Origin: an uncultured Bartonella sp.
Lineage (GTDB): Bacteria; Pseudomonadota; Alphaproteobacteria; Rhizobiales; Rhizobiaceae
DNA length: 64,000 nt
Reading direction: 5' to 3'
NCBI GenBank assembly: GCA_946478665.1
Contig: CAMLCZ010000004.1
Span: 62,001 to 126,000, forward strand
Shown here in pieces: positions 42,681 to 52,588 of this stretch (position 1 is the stretch's first letter; the number at the start of each line of letters is the position of its first letter). The position numbers were made by a program, and so were the translations under genes. The notes beneath the pieces were generated by a model. It saw only the letters and a list, made by a program, of their open reading frames with translations, had not been told where the DNA came from and ran no database searches.

Positions 42681-43553
42681 ATGATTAACCCACTTCAACA
42701 TCTTTTATCCATACTAGATTTAGAAAAAATTGACCAGAACTTGTTCCGTGGCGAAAGTGGTAGCTCTAAATGGCAACGTGTTTTTGGTGGTCATGTGATT
42801 GCTCAAGCACTGGTTGCTGCCCAACGTAGTGTGACAGCTGATCGTTTTATTCACTCTCTTCATGCCTATTTTATAAGACCTGGAGATCCTAATCATCCGA
42901 TTATATATGAAGTTGAACCATTACGTGATGGACGTAGTTTTTCTACACGAAGGGTGGTTGCAAAACAAAGCGGCGCAGTCATTTTATCATTTTCTGCGTC
43001 TTTTCAAATTGATGAACCTGGACTTGATTATCAACGCCCTATGCCGACCGGACTCCCTCAACCAGAGGATTTAGAAGGTGATGATAGAATAAATCAGGCT
43101 TTTGTCGATACGGCTCCAGAGATTGTGCGCAATTATTGGAATTTGCATAGGCCATTCATCATAAGACCTATTGATCGGGAAGATTATCTCAAGCGTGATA
43201 AGCATTCACCATTCCAACGTTGTTGGTTTAAGCTTAACGGTGCGGTTGACGGTACACGTAATCTCAATACAGCTTTGTTAGCTTATTTGTCAGATATGAC
43301 ACTTCTGGATACGTCTCTTCTTGTTCATGGGCTTTCCCTGTTTTCTCCCGATGTTATTCCTGCAAGCCTCGATCATTCTATGTGGTTTCATCGGCCTTTT
43401 CATATTGATGAATGGTTGCTTTATGACATAGAAACACCGGATACTTATGGTGCTCGTGGATTAAGTAATGGTTTTATTTATAGTCGTGAAGGTAAACTGA
43501 TAGCCAGCGTAGCGCAGGAAGGGTTAATGCGTCTTGCAAAGCCCAAAATTTAG
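42681..43553 (+). CDS. tesB: Acyl-CoA thioesterase II
   Basis: 290 aa; 'RVFGGHVIAQALVAAQRSV', 'LDHSMWFHRPFHIDEWLLY'. Confidence 0.95.
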   Translation: MINPLQHLLSILDLEKIDQNLFRGESGSSKWQRVFGGHVIAQALVAAQRSVTADRFIHSLHAYFIRPGDPNHPIIYEVEPLRDGRSFSTRRVVAKQSGAVILSFSASFQIDEPGLDYQRPMPTGLPQPEDLEGDDRINQAFVDTAPEIVRNYWNLHRPFIIRPIDREDYLKRDKHSPFQRCWFKLNGAVDGTRNLNTALLAYLSDMTLLDTSLLVHGLSLFSPDVIPASLDHSMWFHRPFHIDEWLLYDIETPDTYGARGLSNGFIYSREGKLIASVAQEGLMRLAKPKI

Positions 43554-43587
43554 ATAATTTGCATTGATGAAATATTTTCAGTTGAAC

Positions 43588-43602
43588 CTGCACACTGTGC
43601 AG
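43588..43602. promoter_or_regulatory. Palindrome upstream of amtB, candidate activator site
   Basis: ctgcacactgtgcag: perfect 7-bp arms around one base; TGCAC/GTGCA halves resemble NtrC half-sites. Confidence 0.4.
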
Positions 43603-43772
43603 TTTTGACCTAAAAGTATGCGTTGACTTGTGCACAAAATAATATGCAATTGCATGCCAAAACAACATTAAGCTGTTTTATTGCATAAAAAGTAGGCATA
43701 TCATTTTAACTGATTAACTAATAATCTTTTTTGTATCCCAAATTTATCAGAAAAAACGACTTTCTTCAAATT

Positions 43773-43788
43773 GGCATGAAACTTGTTA
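43773..43788 (+). promoter_or_regulatory. Candidate sigma54 (-24/-12) promoter of amtB
   Basis: TGGCATGAAACTTGTT against consensus TGGCACG-N4-TTGCT; about 55 bp upstream of the amtB start. Confidence 0.5.
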
Positions 43789-43842
43789 GGTAAGATTATG
43801 GGTGAGCGTTATGCCCATTCTATTTCCTAATGGAGAGGTTTG

Positions 43843-45159
43843 ATGTTGCGTTTAAAAAAAATAATTCCAATGACATTGGGAGCGTTCACGCTGATGGGCG
43901 TAAATTTGGGGATTGCACAAGAAGTGGAGACGGTAACTGAAGTTGTAACCGAATTACCAGCCAAGTTGGATTCCGGGGATACAGCATGGATGCTCGTTTC
44001 TTCGGCTCTTGTTCTTTTAATGACCATACCAGGACTAGCCTTGTTTTATGGGGGTATGGTACGGAAGAAAAACGTGTTGGCAACCATGATGCAGAGTTTT
44101 GCAATCTGTTGTCTGATCAGCGTTTTATGGTTTGTAATTGGCTATTCTTTGGCGTTTTCCGGAGAAAATCCATATTATGGAAGTTTCTCTCATCTCTTTT
44201 TAAAAGGCATTTCAATTGATGATCTTAATGGAACATTCCCGACTTATCTCTGGGTTATGTTCCAAATGGCTTTTGCTATTATCACACCAGCATTAATCAC
44301 AGGTGCTTTTGCTGAACGGATGAAGTTTTCGGCAATGCTATGGTTTATGGGATTGTGGTCGTTGCTCGTTTATGCACCAATTTGTCATTGGGTTTGGGGC
44401 GGCGGTTTCCTCGGTAAAGATGGCGTTCTCGATTTTGCTGGAGGCACAGTTATTCATGTTAATGCAGGTGTTGCTGGCTTAGTGACGGCTATTATCCTAG
44501 GACGCAGACATGGCTATCGTAGCGTGAATATGGCACCGCACAATCTTACTTTATCCATGATTGGTGCAGCATTGTTATGGATCGGCTGGTTTGGCTTCAA
44601 TGCTGGCTCCGCAGGTGCTGCAAATAAAGTGGCAGCCATTGCTATGTTAAATACACAAGTTGCAACTGCCGCTGGGGCATTATGCTGGATGATTGTGGAA
44701 TGGTGTATATCCAAGAAACCTTCGGTTCTAGGTATTATATCTGGTGCAGTAGCAGGCTTAGTTGCAATTACACCAGCAGCAGGGTTCGTAGAACCTGTTG
44801 GTGCCTTGATTATAGGTATTGTTGCTGGTCCTATATGCTATTTTGCTGCTGTAGTATTGAAAAGAACCATCGGATATGATGACTCATTGGATGCTTTTGG
44901 TGTTCATGGGGTAGGTGGTATTATTGGTGCTTTATTAACCGGATATTTTGCATCGGACATCTTCTTTACCGATAAAGATGCTTATGCGCAGGTATCTGTT
45001 TTAAATCAAGCTTATGGTCTTGCGGCATCGATTGTCTATTCGGCGGTTGTTACAGCAATCATACTTTATGTTATTAAAGCAATTATTGGTTTGAGACCAA
45101 CGAAACAGCAAGAAGTCGAAGGACTTGATATTTCGCTCCATGGTGAAACAATCCAATAA
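43843..45159 (+). CDS. amtB: Ammonium transporter AmtB
   Basis: 438 aa; signal peptide, 'TAWMLVSSALVLLMTIPGLALFYGGMVRKKNVL', 'DAFGVHGVGGIIGALLTG'. Confidence 0.97.
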   Translation: MLRLKKIIPMTLGAFTLMGVNLGIAQEVETVTEVVTELPAKLDSGDTAWMLVSSALVLLMTIPGLALFYGGMVRKKNVLATMMQSFAICCLISVLWFVIGYSLAFSGENPYYGSFSHLFLKGISIDDLNGTFPTYLWVMFQMAFAIITPALITGAFAERMKFSAMLWFMGLWSLLVYAPICHWVWGGGFLGKDGVLDFAGGTVIHVNAGVAGLVTAIILGRRHGYRSVNMAPHNLTLSMIGAALLWIGWFGFNAGSAGAANKVAAIAMLNTQVATAAGALCWMIVEWCISKKPSVLGIISGAVAGLVAITPAAGFVEPVGALIIGIVAGPICYFAAVVLKRTIGYDDSLDAFGVHGVGGIIGALLTGYFASDIFFTDKDAYAQVSVLNQAYGLAASIVYSAVVTAIILYVIKAIIGLRPTKQQEVEGLDISLHGETIQ

Positions 45160-45177
45160 ATTTTAAATTAGGATGGA

Positions 45178-45207
45178 AAAAAGCCCGCCTTGACAGCGGG
45201 CTTTTTC
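45178..45207 (+). terminator. Intrinsic terminator after amtB
   Basis: aaaaagcccgccttgacagcgggcttttt. Confidence 0.85.
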
Positions 45208-45238
45208 ACAACTGTGAATGGTTTTTCATACTTGTGAA
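45205..45238. repeat. Two 14-bp dyad-like motifs, start-to-start spacing 20 bp, upstream of ftsK
   Basis: TTCACAACTGTGAA (45205-45218) and TTCATACTTGTGAA (45225-45238). Confidence 0.45.
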
Positions 45239-45250
45239 AGTCAGTGATGG

Positions 45251-45266
45251 TTAATAGCCCGTTAAC
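45251..45266. promoter_or_regulatory. CtrA-type box upstream of ftsK
   Basis: TTAA-TAGCCCG-TTAAC: exact match to TTAA-N7-TTAAC, about 63 bp before the ftsK ATG. Confidence 0.5.
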
Positions 45267-45328
45267 TCTCTCACCGTATAGTACTCCGGATATGGAATTG
45301 AGCTATCGTCTTTTATCCGGGTTTAGTC

Positions 45329-47776
45329 ATGCGTCAGGATTCATCATCTTATGATATAACTACAGACAGCGCGTATCAAAGCCCGCGTCTTGTAGAGATG
45401 TTTTCCAGACAGATAGGCTCGTTCATTGGTATCGGTATTCTTGTACTTATTGCGCTTGCAGGCGCTGCTTTGGCAACGTGGAATGTAGCAGATCCTTGTT
45501 TAAGCTATGCCAATAGTAATCCTGTTACCAATATCATGGGATGGCCGGGTGCTGTTTTTGCTGATATTGCAATGCAATTTTTTGGTTTGGCAAGTGTAGC
45601 TGCTTTATTGCCTCCTTTCTTTTGGGCAATACTTTTGATCGCACAAAAAGATATTGGTAGACTGATCTATAGAATTTTCTTCTGGCTTATTTCGGCATTT
45701 TGCTTTGCAGGTTTAATTGCTTTGATTCCGCCGTTTGCCCATTGGCCAATGCCTATTGGACTAGGTGGTGTTTTTGGTGACAAAATTTTATCATTTGCCA
45801 ATAGTTTTTCATCCTCCGTGCCGCCTGTGGCTATTGCGACAATTATTATCGTCGTATTGGGACCATTGGCATTTTGGTCAGCTGCTGTTGCGGGTGGTGT
45901 TGTCGGGCGTAATAAAGCCAAACGGGTTTCTAAACCTAAACGTAAAGTTCGTTACCAAGAAGACGTTGACGATGAGGACGAACAACCCGCTCGGGCTGGT
46001 CTTATCGTAACTATACTTGGCGGTACCATGCACTTTTTCTATTTGTTGCGGGCAGAGTATTGTCGGATATTTCGTCGTCCGCCACCAGATTTCTCTCCAC
46101 GTTCATATGACTATGCGGATAGTTATTTAAGCGGTCGCAGAGCAGAACCAGACTTTTCATCGCAACAGAAACCAAGCAATGAGGTGCCTTGGGAAGAAGA
46201 GGAAGAAGAGACACCACGGCGTCAAGCGTCACAGAAGAAATCTACAAGGTTTCAAAGCAGTGGTTTTCAACTGCCCAGCCTTGATCTTTTAGCACAGCCG
46301 TTAGTCTTAGAAAAAAATCCATCTATGGCGCCCGAAATTTTAAAAGAACACGCGGTACAATTGGAAAGCGTGCTGGAAGATTTTGGTGTTAAAGGACAAG
46401 TTATTAATGCGCGACCAGGGCCAGTCGTTACGTTATATGAATTTGAACCTGCTCCTGGAATTAAGTCTTCTCGTATCATCGGACTGGCAGATGATATAGC
46501 CCGTTCCATGAGTGCAATTTCAGCACGTGTGGCAGTGATACCTGGTAGAAATGTTATTGGAATAGAACTTCCTAACCCGACACGGGAAATTGTTTACTTG
46601 CGTGAAATCATGCAAACACGCGACTTTTATGAAAGTAAAGCTAAGCTTGGCCTTGCACTTGGTAAAACAATTGGTGGTGAACCGGTTATCGCAGATTTAG
46701 CAAAAATGCCGCATTTGTTGGTTGCCGGCACAACCGGATCAGGTAAATCCGTCGCTATTAACACGATGATCTTATCATTGCTTTACCGGATGACCCCGGA
46801 ACAATGTAGGCTCATTATGGTTGATCCGAAAATGCTTGAATTATCTGTATATGACGGTATTCCGCATCTTTTGACGCCTGTTGTGACAGATCCCAAAAAA
46901 GCTGTGGTTGCTTTGAAATGGGCTGTTCGTGAAATGGAAGAACGCTACCGCAAAATGGCAAAAGTGGGTGTTCGTAACATTGATGGCTTTAACGAACGGG
47001 TCAAGGAAGCAGAAAGAAAAGGTGAAGCTCTTTCGCGTACTGTGCAGACGGGTTTTGATCGTGACACTGGTGAACCTGTTTATGAAACAGAAACTATCGA
47101 AATAGCCGCAATGCCATATATTGTCGTTATTATAGACGAAATGGCAGATCTGATGATGGTGGCCGGAAAAGATATTGAAGGTGCTGTACAGCGTTTGGCG
47201 CAAATGGCTCGTGCCGCTGGTATCCATGTTATTATGGCAACACAGCGCCCATCTGTTGATGTTATTACCGGAACAATCAAGGCAAACTTTCCTACGCGTA
47301 TTTCTTTTCAGGTTACTTCAAAAATTGATAGTCGTACAATCCTTGGAGAACAAGGTGCTGAACATCTGCTCGGGCAAGGTGATATGTTGTTCATGATGGG
47401 AGGCGGGCGTATTCAGCGTGTACATGGCCCGTTTGTTGGTGATGAAGAAGTTGAACAAATTGTTCAACATCTGAAAACGCAAGGCGTACCTAATTATCTT
47501 GATTCTGTTACAGAAGAAGATGAACCAGATGATGGGGATACTATTTCGGGTGGAGCAAGCCATTTTGAAGAGTCCCAAGACCCTTATGATCAAGCTGTCG
47601 CAGTTATATTACGAGACCGCAAAGTATCAACATCATATATACAGCGCCGTTTAGGTATTGGATATAATCGTGCCGCTTCAATAGTAGAACGCATGGAAGA
47701 AGAGGGGCTTATTAGTCCTGCTAATCACGCTGGAAAACGTGAAATTCTTGTTCCAGAGGACGATACCCCGTTTTAG
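45329..47776 (+). CDS. ftsK: DNA translocase FtsK
   Basis: 815 aa; four N-terminal TM segments, '[19 protein letters not shown]', C-terminal gamma winged-helix domain. Confidence 0.97.
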   Translation: MRQDSSSYDITTDSAYQSPRLVEMFSRQIGSFIGIGILVLIALAGAALATWNVADPCLSYANSNPVTNIMGWPGAVFADIAMQFFGLASVAALLPPFFWAILLIAQKDIGRLIYRIFFWLISAFCFAGLIALIPPFAHWPMPIGLGGVFGDKILSFANSFSSSVPPVAIATIIIVVLGPLAFWSAAVAGGVVGRNKAKRVSKPKRKVRYQEDVDDEDEQPARAGLIVTILGGTMHFFYLLRAEYCRIFRRPPPDFSPRSYDYADSYLSGRRAEPDFSSQQKPSNEVPWEEEEEETPRRQASQKKSTRFQSSGFQLPSLDLLAQPLVLEKNPSMAPEILKEHAVQLESVLEDFGVKGQVINARPGPVVTLYEFEPAPGIKSSRIIGLADDIARSMSAISARVAVIPGRNVIGIELPNPTREIVYLREIMQTRDFYESKAKLGLALGKTIGGEPVIADLAKMPHLLVAGTTGSGKSVAINTMILSLLYRMTPEQCRLIMVDPKMLELSVYDGIPHLLTPVVTDPKKAVVALKWAVREMEERYRKMAKVGVRNIDGFNERVKEAERKGEALSRTVQTGFDRDTGEPVYETETIEIAAMPYIVVIIDEMADLMMVAGKDIEGAVQRLAQMARAAGIHVIMATQRPSVDVITGTIKANFPTRISFQVTSKIDSRTILGEQGAEHLLGQGDMLFMMGGGRIQRVHGPFVGDEEVEQIVQHLKTQGVPNYLDSVTEEDEPDDGDTISGGASHFEESQDPYDQAVAVILRDRKVSTSYIQRRLGIGYNRAASIVERMEEEGLISPANHAGKREILVPEDDTPF

Positions 47777-47878
47777 CCGATATTCGATTAAAAATTTTCG
47801 TATAAATCAGGCATGTAAAGCCTCAAAGCCATAGTAATGCCATAGCAAGCTGCGATAGTGAGAGCAGGAGTGATAACG

Positions 47879-48523
47879 ATGAGATATAACATGAAATCTG
47901 CTTTTAAAGCATTATTTTTCGCTGGAGCATTGGTTACAACGAATCTGGTATTTTCTGTTGTTTTGCCAACGCATGTTATGGCTCAAAATGCAGCGGCTCA
48001 TGCACAAGATATTGCTAATCACTTTTCAGCAATCCAAACAATGACGGGCGATTTTGTTCAATTTAGTCCGAAAGGTGAGATGACAGAAGGTACTTTTTAT
48101 CTCGAACGGCCGGGTAAAATTCGTTTCAGTTATAAAAATTCTCCAGTTCGCGTCATAACCGATGGAAAGTCTGTTGCGATTAACAATCGTAAACTTGATA
48201 CATGGTCTCTCTATCAATTATCGCAAACACCAATGAAAATGCTGCTTGATACCAAAATAGATCTATCGGACGGCAAACTACTGGGCGTTACTGAGGATAA
48301 CGGCGCAACTACGATTATTTTGGCCGATAAAAGTTTAGGTAAAGGCCAAATCCGCATGATCTTTGATTCCAAAACATATGATTTGCGGCAATGGACAATT
48401 GTTGATCAGCAAAATTTGGAAACAACAGTTCAGGTTACCAATGTTCGCGTTGGCGTTAGATTTGCTCAAGGAATGTTTGATATACCTTATCAACGTATTG
48501 CCATGAAAAGAAACCGCAACTAG
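47879..48523 (+). CDS. LolA-like outer membrane lipoprotein carrier protein
   Basis: Signal peptide; 'FSAIQTMTGDFVQFSPKGEMTEGTFYLERPGKIRFSY'; downstream of ftsK. Confidence 0.9.
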   Translation: MRYNMKSAFKALFFAGALVTTNLVFSVVLPTHVMAQNAAAHAQDIANHFSAIQTMTGDFVQFSPKGEMTEGTFYLERPGKIRFSYKNSPVRVITDGKSVAINNRKLDTWSLYQLSQTPMKMLLDTKIDLSDGKLLGVTEDNGATTIILADKSLGKGQIRMIFDSKTYDLRQWTIVDQQNLETTVQVTNVRVGVRFAQGMFDIPYQRIAMKRNRN

Positions 48524-48575
48524 GCATTTTGAATATCGCCTAAAATCTCTATTAAACTCAGTGGATCCTGATTTC

Positions 48576-48602
48576 GATCTATGCGATAGATCCATATTTT
48601 TT
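48576..48602 (+). terminator. Probable intrinsic terminator after the lolA-like gene
   Basis: gatctatgcgatagatccatatttttta: 7-bp perfect stem, T-rich tail. Confidence 0.65.
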
Positions 48603-48924
48603 AGTTATGCTATTTTTTGTCCTATATGAACCACAGTGTAAGAAAAATAAAAGGCTCAATTAAGCAGCTATAAGCATTCCTTCAGTTATATTTTGTCGTA
48701 TTTGGGTGGAAAAGCTATCAACTTATTTATTAATATGCGATGATTGAGGACATGACACAGAGCCTTTCCATGCATAGTGATATATACCATATCATAGCTA
48801 AAAACCTCGTTTAGAAATATCCCACATTTTTGCTAAAAGGGAATTAGACTGGGTTACTGGATTTTACCTTCATTTGCGACTATGAGAAGCTAGGCTATCA
48901 TTTCCTATTGAAGGTTGTCGTTGG

Positions 48925-49731
48925 ATGAGTTTTTCAGTTGCTACTTGGAATATTAATTCTGTTCGTTTGCGTTTACCGATCGTCCTCGATTTTTTACAAG
49001 AAGCAAATCCAGAGATATTATGTTTGCAAGAAACCAAATGTCCTGATGATAAATTTCCGTTTAAAGCGTTGCAGGCAATTGGTTATGAACATATCGCGGT
49101 AAATGGGCAAAAAGGCTATCACGGTGTGGCTACATTATCCCGCCGTCCGTTCACATCAGTTAATAAAACCAACTTTTGTGGTAAAGAAGATTGCCGACAC
49201 GTTGCCGTAACTGTTCATGCAGGGGAAAAGATAATTAGGGTTCATAATTTTTATGTACCAGCTGGCGGTGACGAGCCTGATCCGGAAATTAATCCGAAAT
49301 TTCAGCATAAACTTGATTTTTTGGAAGAAATGAAAGCCATCAAAGCTGATATGGGGGATGGATATTCTTCAATATTGGTTGGTGATCTCAATATTGCACC
49401 ATTTGAAAATGACGTGTGGTCACATAAGCAATTGCTTAAAATAGTCAGCCATACACCAATAGAGACCGATACATTGAAAGCCTTATGTGCTGAAGGTGGC
49501 TGGGTTGACTTGATGCGGAAAAAGATACCAGAACCGGAAAAGATCTTTACTTGGTGGAGTTACCGCGCCAAGGATTGGGAAACGTCAAATCGTGGGCGCC
49601 GTTTAGATCATATTTGGTCATCGCCTGATCTTTCTCATCATATTAAAGAGCTGGAAATAATGACGAAGGCAAGAGGGTGGGAAAAGCCTTCAGATCACGT
49701 GCCAGTCATTATGCGGTTTGATATTGCATAA
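48925..49731 (+). CDS. xthA: Exodeoxyribonuclease III
   Basis: 268 aa; 'VATWNINSVRLRLPIV', 'CLQETKCPDDKFP', 'GRRLDHIWSSPDL', 'SDHVPVIMRF'. Confidence 0.95.
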   Translation: MSFSVATWNINSVRLRLPIVLDFLQEANPEILCLQETKCPDDKFPFKALQAIGYEHIAVNGQKGYHGVATLSRRPFTSVNKTNFCGKEDCRHVAVTVHAGEKIIRVHNFYVPAGGDEPDPEINPKFQHKLDFLEEMKAIKADMGDGYSSILVGDLNIAPFENDVWSHKQLLKIVSHTPIETDTLKALCAEGGWVDLMRKKIPEPEKIFTWWSYRAKDWETSNRGRRLDHIWSSPDLSHHIKELEIMTKARGWEKPSDHVPVIMRFDIA

Positions 49732-49889
49732 AGATGAACAGCTTTTCATTGTACGATTGCTCTTGATTTTTCCATAACATGAACAAAATTTCACAAGATT
49801 TCTGAACGCGATTATGAAATATAAGGCGCGGTAAGAGCATTTCATGTTCGGTAAACGAATATGATGTCTAAAGACATGCAGGAGAAATA

Positions 49890-51380
49890 ATGCAGAACCA
49901 TTATAAAAAGAATGCTGGTAAACTGCCATTATGCGTTTCTGTATTTTCATGCTTATTGGTATTATCGGGTTGCCTCGTTGGACCGGATTATCAGAAGCCA
50001 ATATTCAAGGTAGCATCTAAATGGAATACCGATTCACGTGAAACCCCTTCCACACCGCCGGAATTGGCTGGCTGGTGGCGACGCTTGAATGACCCCATAC
50101 TTGATAAAATTATAACAGATGCAATTGCTGGGAACACTGATGTTGCATCAGCAAAGGCAAGAGTAAGAGAGGCACGTGCAAGTCTTTCGCAAGTAACTGG
50201 AACACTCTATCCAAGTCTAGATGGTTCAGCATCGGGTAATCGTAATAAATCAGCAGGTGGACCAGAACGAAGTCAATATCGCGGCGGTTTGGATTCCAGT
50301 TGGGAGATAGATTTATTTGGTGCAAATCGACGCTCTGTGGAAGCAGCGAAGTATGGATTGGATGGTGCGAAAGAAGATATGCGCGCCACTATGCTTACAC
50401 TTATCGGCGATGTTGCCACTAATTATACTGAAATGCGTGGTTTGCAGCAGAAAATCGCACTTGCAAAACGAACTGCAGCATCACAAAGACGTACGGCACA
50501 GCTAACAAAAGATAAATTTGCGGCTGGAGCTGTTTCACAGTTGGATGTGTCAAATGCTGAAGGTCAGGCAGCTAGCACCGAAGCTGGCATTCCGCAAATG
50601 GAAGCAAATTTGGCCACGACAATACATCGTTTGTCGGTTTTGACAGGTCAAAGTCCAACAGCGTTAAATGATATATTGACGAAGACTGGCAATATTCCGC
50701 AGCCTAAATGGCCAATTCCTGCTGGTGTACCTGCAGATATTCTTTTAACACGTCCAGATGTGCGCTTGGCTGAGAGACAATATGCTCAAGCGACAGCGCG
50801 TATTGGACAGAAAGAAGCAGACCGTTATCCATCGGTTACTTTAACGGGAAATATTTCAACCGCTGCGACGCAACCCGGAAAGTTGGGAAAAAGTTCAACA
50901 ATCAGTTGGTCATTCGGTCCAGGCGTGAGTGTGCCACTTTTCCACGGAGGGCAACGTATAGCGGCTGTAGAAGTGGCAAAGGCTCAAAGAGATCAATCTT
51001 TTATTGCTTATCGTAGTGCTGTTCTTAGTGCGTTGGAGGATGTTGAAAATGCGTTGGTTTCGGTGAAAAAAGAAAAGCAGCGCTCTATAAAATTAACAGA
51101 ATCGGCGAATGCTTATTCAAAGGCACTCGCATTATCGCGTTCACTTTATCAAAATGGAAACACAAGTTTTCTTGAATTGTTGAATGCAGAACGTTCGCAT
51201 TATTCGTCAGAACAGTCACTGATCGAAAGTAAAGTTGCCATTACGACCGACTATATTGCTTTAATGAAAGCATTAGGGGGTGGCTGGGATGGAGCCATAG
51301 ATGTTTCACATCCTGAAATAGTTGATGGTTACACAGGCCCTCATTTAAAAACAGTTCAAGCAGAGAGTAAAACACGATGA
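49890..51380 (+). CDS. NodT-family (TolC-like) outer membrane efflux lipoprotein
   Basis: 496 aa; lipobox-like 'LLVLSGCLVGPDYQKP'; 'GGGWDG' tail. Confidence 0.94.
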   Translation: MQNHYKKNAGKLPLCVSVFSCLLVLSGCLVGPDYQKPIFKVASKWNTDSRETPSTPPELAGWWRRLNDPILDKIITDAIAGNTDVASAKARVREARASLSQVTGTLYPSLDGSASGNRNKSAGGPERSQYRGGLDSSWEIDLFGANRRSVEAAKYGLDGAKEDMRATMLTLIGDVATNYTEMRGLQQKIALAKRTAASQRRTAQLTKDKFAAGAVSQLDVSNAEGQAASTEAGIPQMEANLATTIHRLSVLTGQSPTALNDILTKTGNIPQPKWPIPAGVPADILLTRPDVRLAERQYAQATARIGQKEADRYPSVTLTGNISTAATQPGKLGKSSTISWSFGPGVSVPLFHGGQRIAAVEVAKAQRDQSFIAYRSAVLSALEDVENALVSVKKEKQRSIKLTESANAYSKALALSRSLYQNGNTSFLELLNAERSHYSSEQSLIESKVAITTDYIALMKALGGGWDGAIDVSHPEIVDGYTGPHLKTVQAESKTR

Positions 51381-52585
51381 TAAAGAAAAAACCGGTTACA
51401 ATTATTATAGTTGTGATTGCCCTTATCGTGCTTTTTTGGTGGGTGCGCTCTGCATTTTTTTCATCTGTTCAACCAACTTATATGACCTCCAAAGTTAAAC
51501 GTGGGGATATCGAAGTCAGTGTGTTGGCGAATGGAACAATAAAACCGCACCGGTTGGTTGCTGTTGGTGCGCGTGCTACGGGTAGAATTATTTCGTTGAA
51601 AGTTCAGCCAGGTAGTGTCGTAAAAGAGGGTGATTTATTAGCAGAAATTGACCCGACGACTCAGCAAAATGAATTAAAAAGCAAGCAGGCAGCACTTGCA
51701 AATTACAGAGGCAAACTTGCAGAGCAAGAAGCCCAGCTAGTTTTAGCCAAACAGAATATGGCTCGTCAGCAAAATATGATTTCCACGCATGCTGTTTCTC
51801 GTGCCGATTTTGACGATGCGAATGCTCAAGTTAAGGTACGCGAGGCACAAATTGACCAGTTAAAGGCTCAAATTGTTCAGGCAGAAGTTGATGTGCAGAC
51901 TGCTGAGGTCAATTTAGGATATACGCGTGTTACCGCACCATCGGATGGTACAGTGCTAGCAACTGTTGTGCAGGAAGGGCAAAACGTAAACGCCGTACAA
52001 TCTGCACCAACTATCGTTATTCTTGGTGATTTGTCTGTTATGACAGTAAGAGCAGAAATATCGGAAGCAGATGTTATCAATGTCAAGCCGCAGCAAGAGC
52101 TTTACTTTAACGTTCTTGGTAATCGAACCAGACGTTATGAAAGCCATTTGGAGAAGATAGAACCAGCGCCCGAATCCATTCGTAATGATATTAGTTTCAA
52201 TTCTTCTGCAAGTGCATCGTCCAGTTCTTCAACCTCATCGGCAATTTATTATAACGGAACCTTTAATGTTCCGAATGATGATGGCGTTTTGAGAACGTAT
52301 ATGACAGCTGAAGTGCATATAATTTTAGGCCGAGCCAAGAATGCATTGCTGATACCGACAGATGCGTTAAACAATGTGTCTGGGAAAAATGCGGTCGTGC
52401 AAGTTCTTGGTAAAGACGGTAATTTACAGTCACGTAATGTCGAAACTGGACTGAACAACAAAGTCATGGTTGAGATTTTATCTGGTCTTAAAGAAGGTGA
52501 AACAGTTGTAACTGGTGTCAGTAATGGCGTGATTGTGCCAACCGGTGCTCCTTCTGGTAATCGTCATCGCGTAGGACCGTTTTAA
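51377..52585 (+). CDS. macA: MacA-like periplasmic adaptor (HlyD family)
   Basis: 402 aa; 'ISLKVQPGSVVKEGDLLAEIDPTTQQNELKSKQAAL', 'GYTRVTAPSDGTVLATVVQEGQNVNA'; ATGA overlap with the OMP gene. Confidence 0.9.
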   Translation: MIKKKPVTIIIVVIALIVLFWWVRSAFFSSVQPTYMTSKVKRGDIEVSVLANGTIKPHRLVAVGARATGRIISLKVQPGSVVKEGDLLAEIDPTTQQNELKSKQAALANYRGKLAEQEAQLVLAKQNMARQQNMISTHAVSRADFDDANAQVKVREAQIDQLKAQIVQAEVDVQTAEVNLGYTRVTAPSDGTVLATVVQEGQNVNAVQSAPTIVILGDLSVMTVRAEISEADVINVKPQQELYFNVLGNRTRRYESHLEKIEPAPESIRNDISFNSSASASSSSSTSSAIYYNGTFNVPNDDGVLRTYMTAEVHIILGRAKNALLIPTDALNNVSGKNAVVQVLGKDGNLQSRNVETGLNNKVMVEILSGLKEGETVVTGVSNGVIVPTGAPSGNRHRVGPF

Positions 52586-52588
52586 AAC

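Noticed and set aside
46841-47227. 128-aa minus-strand ORF antisense to ftsK
   Set aside because: His/Phe/Asn-rich antisense frame over the conserved FtsK motor.
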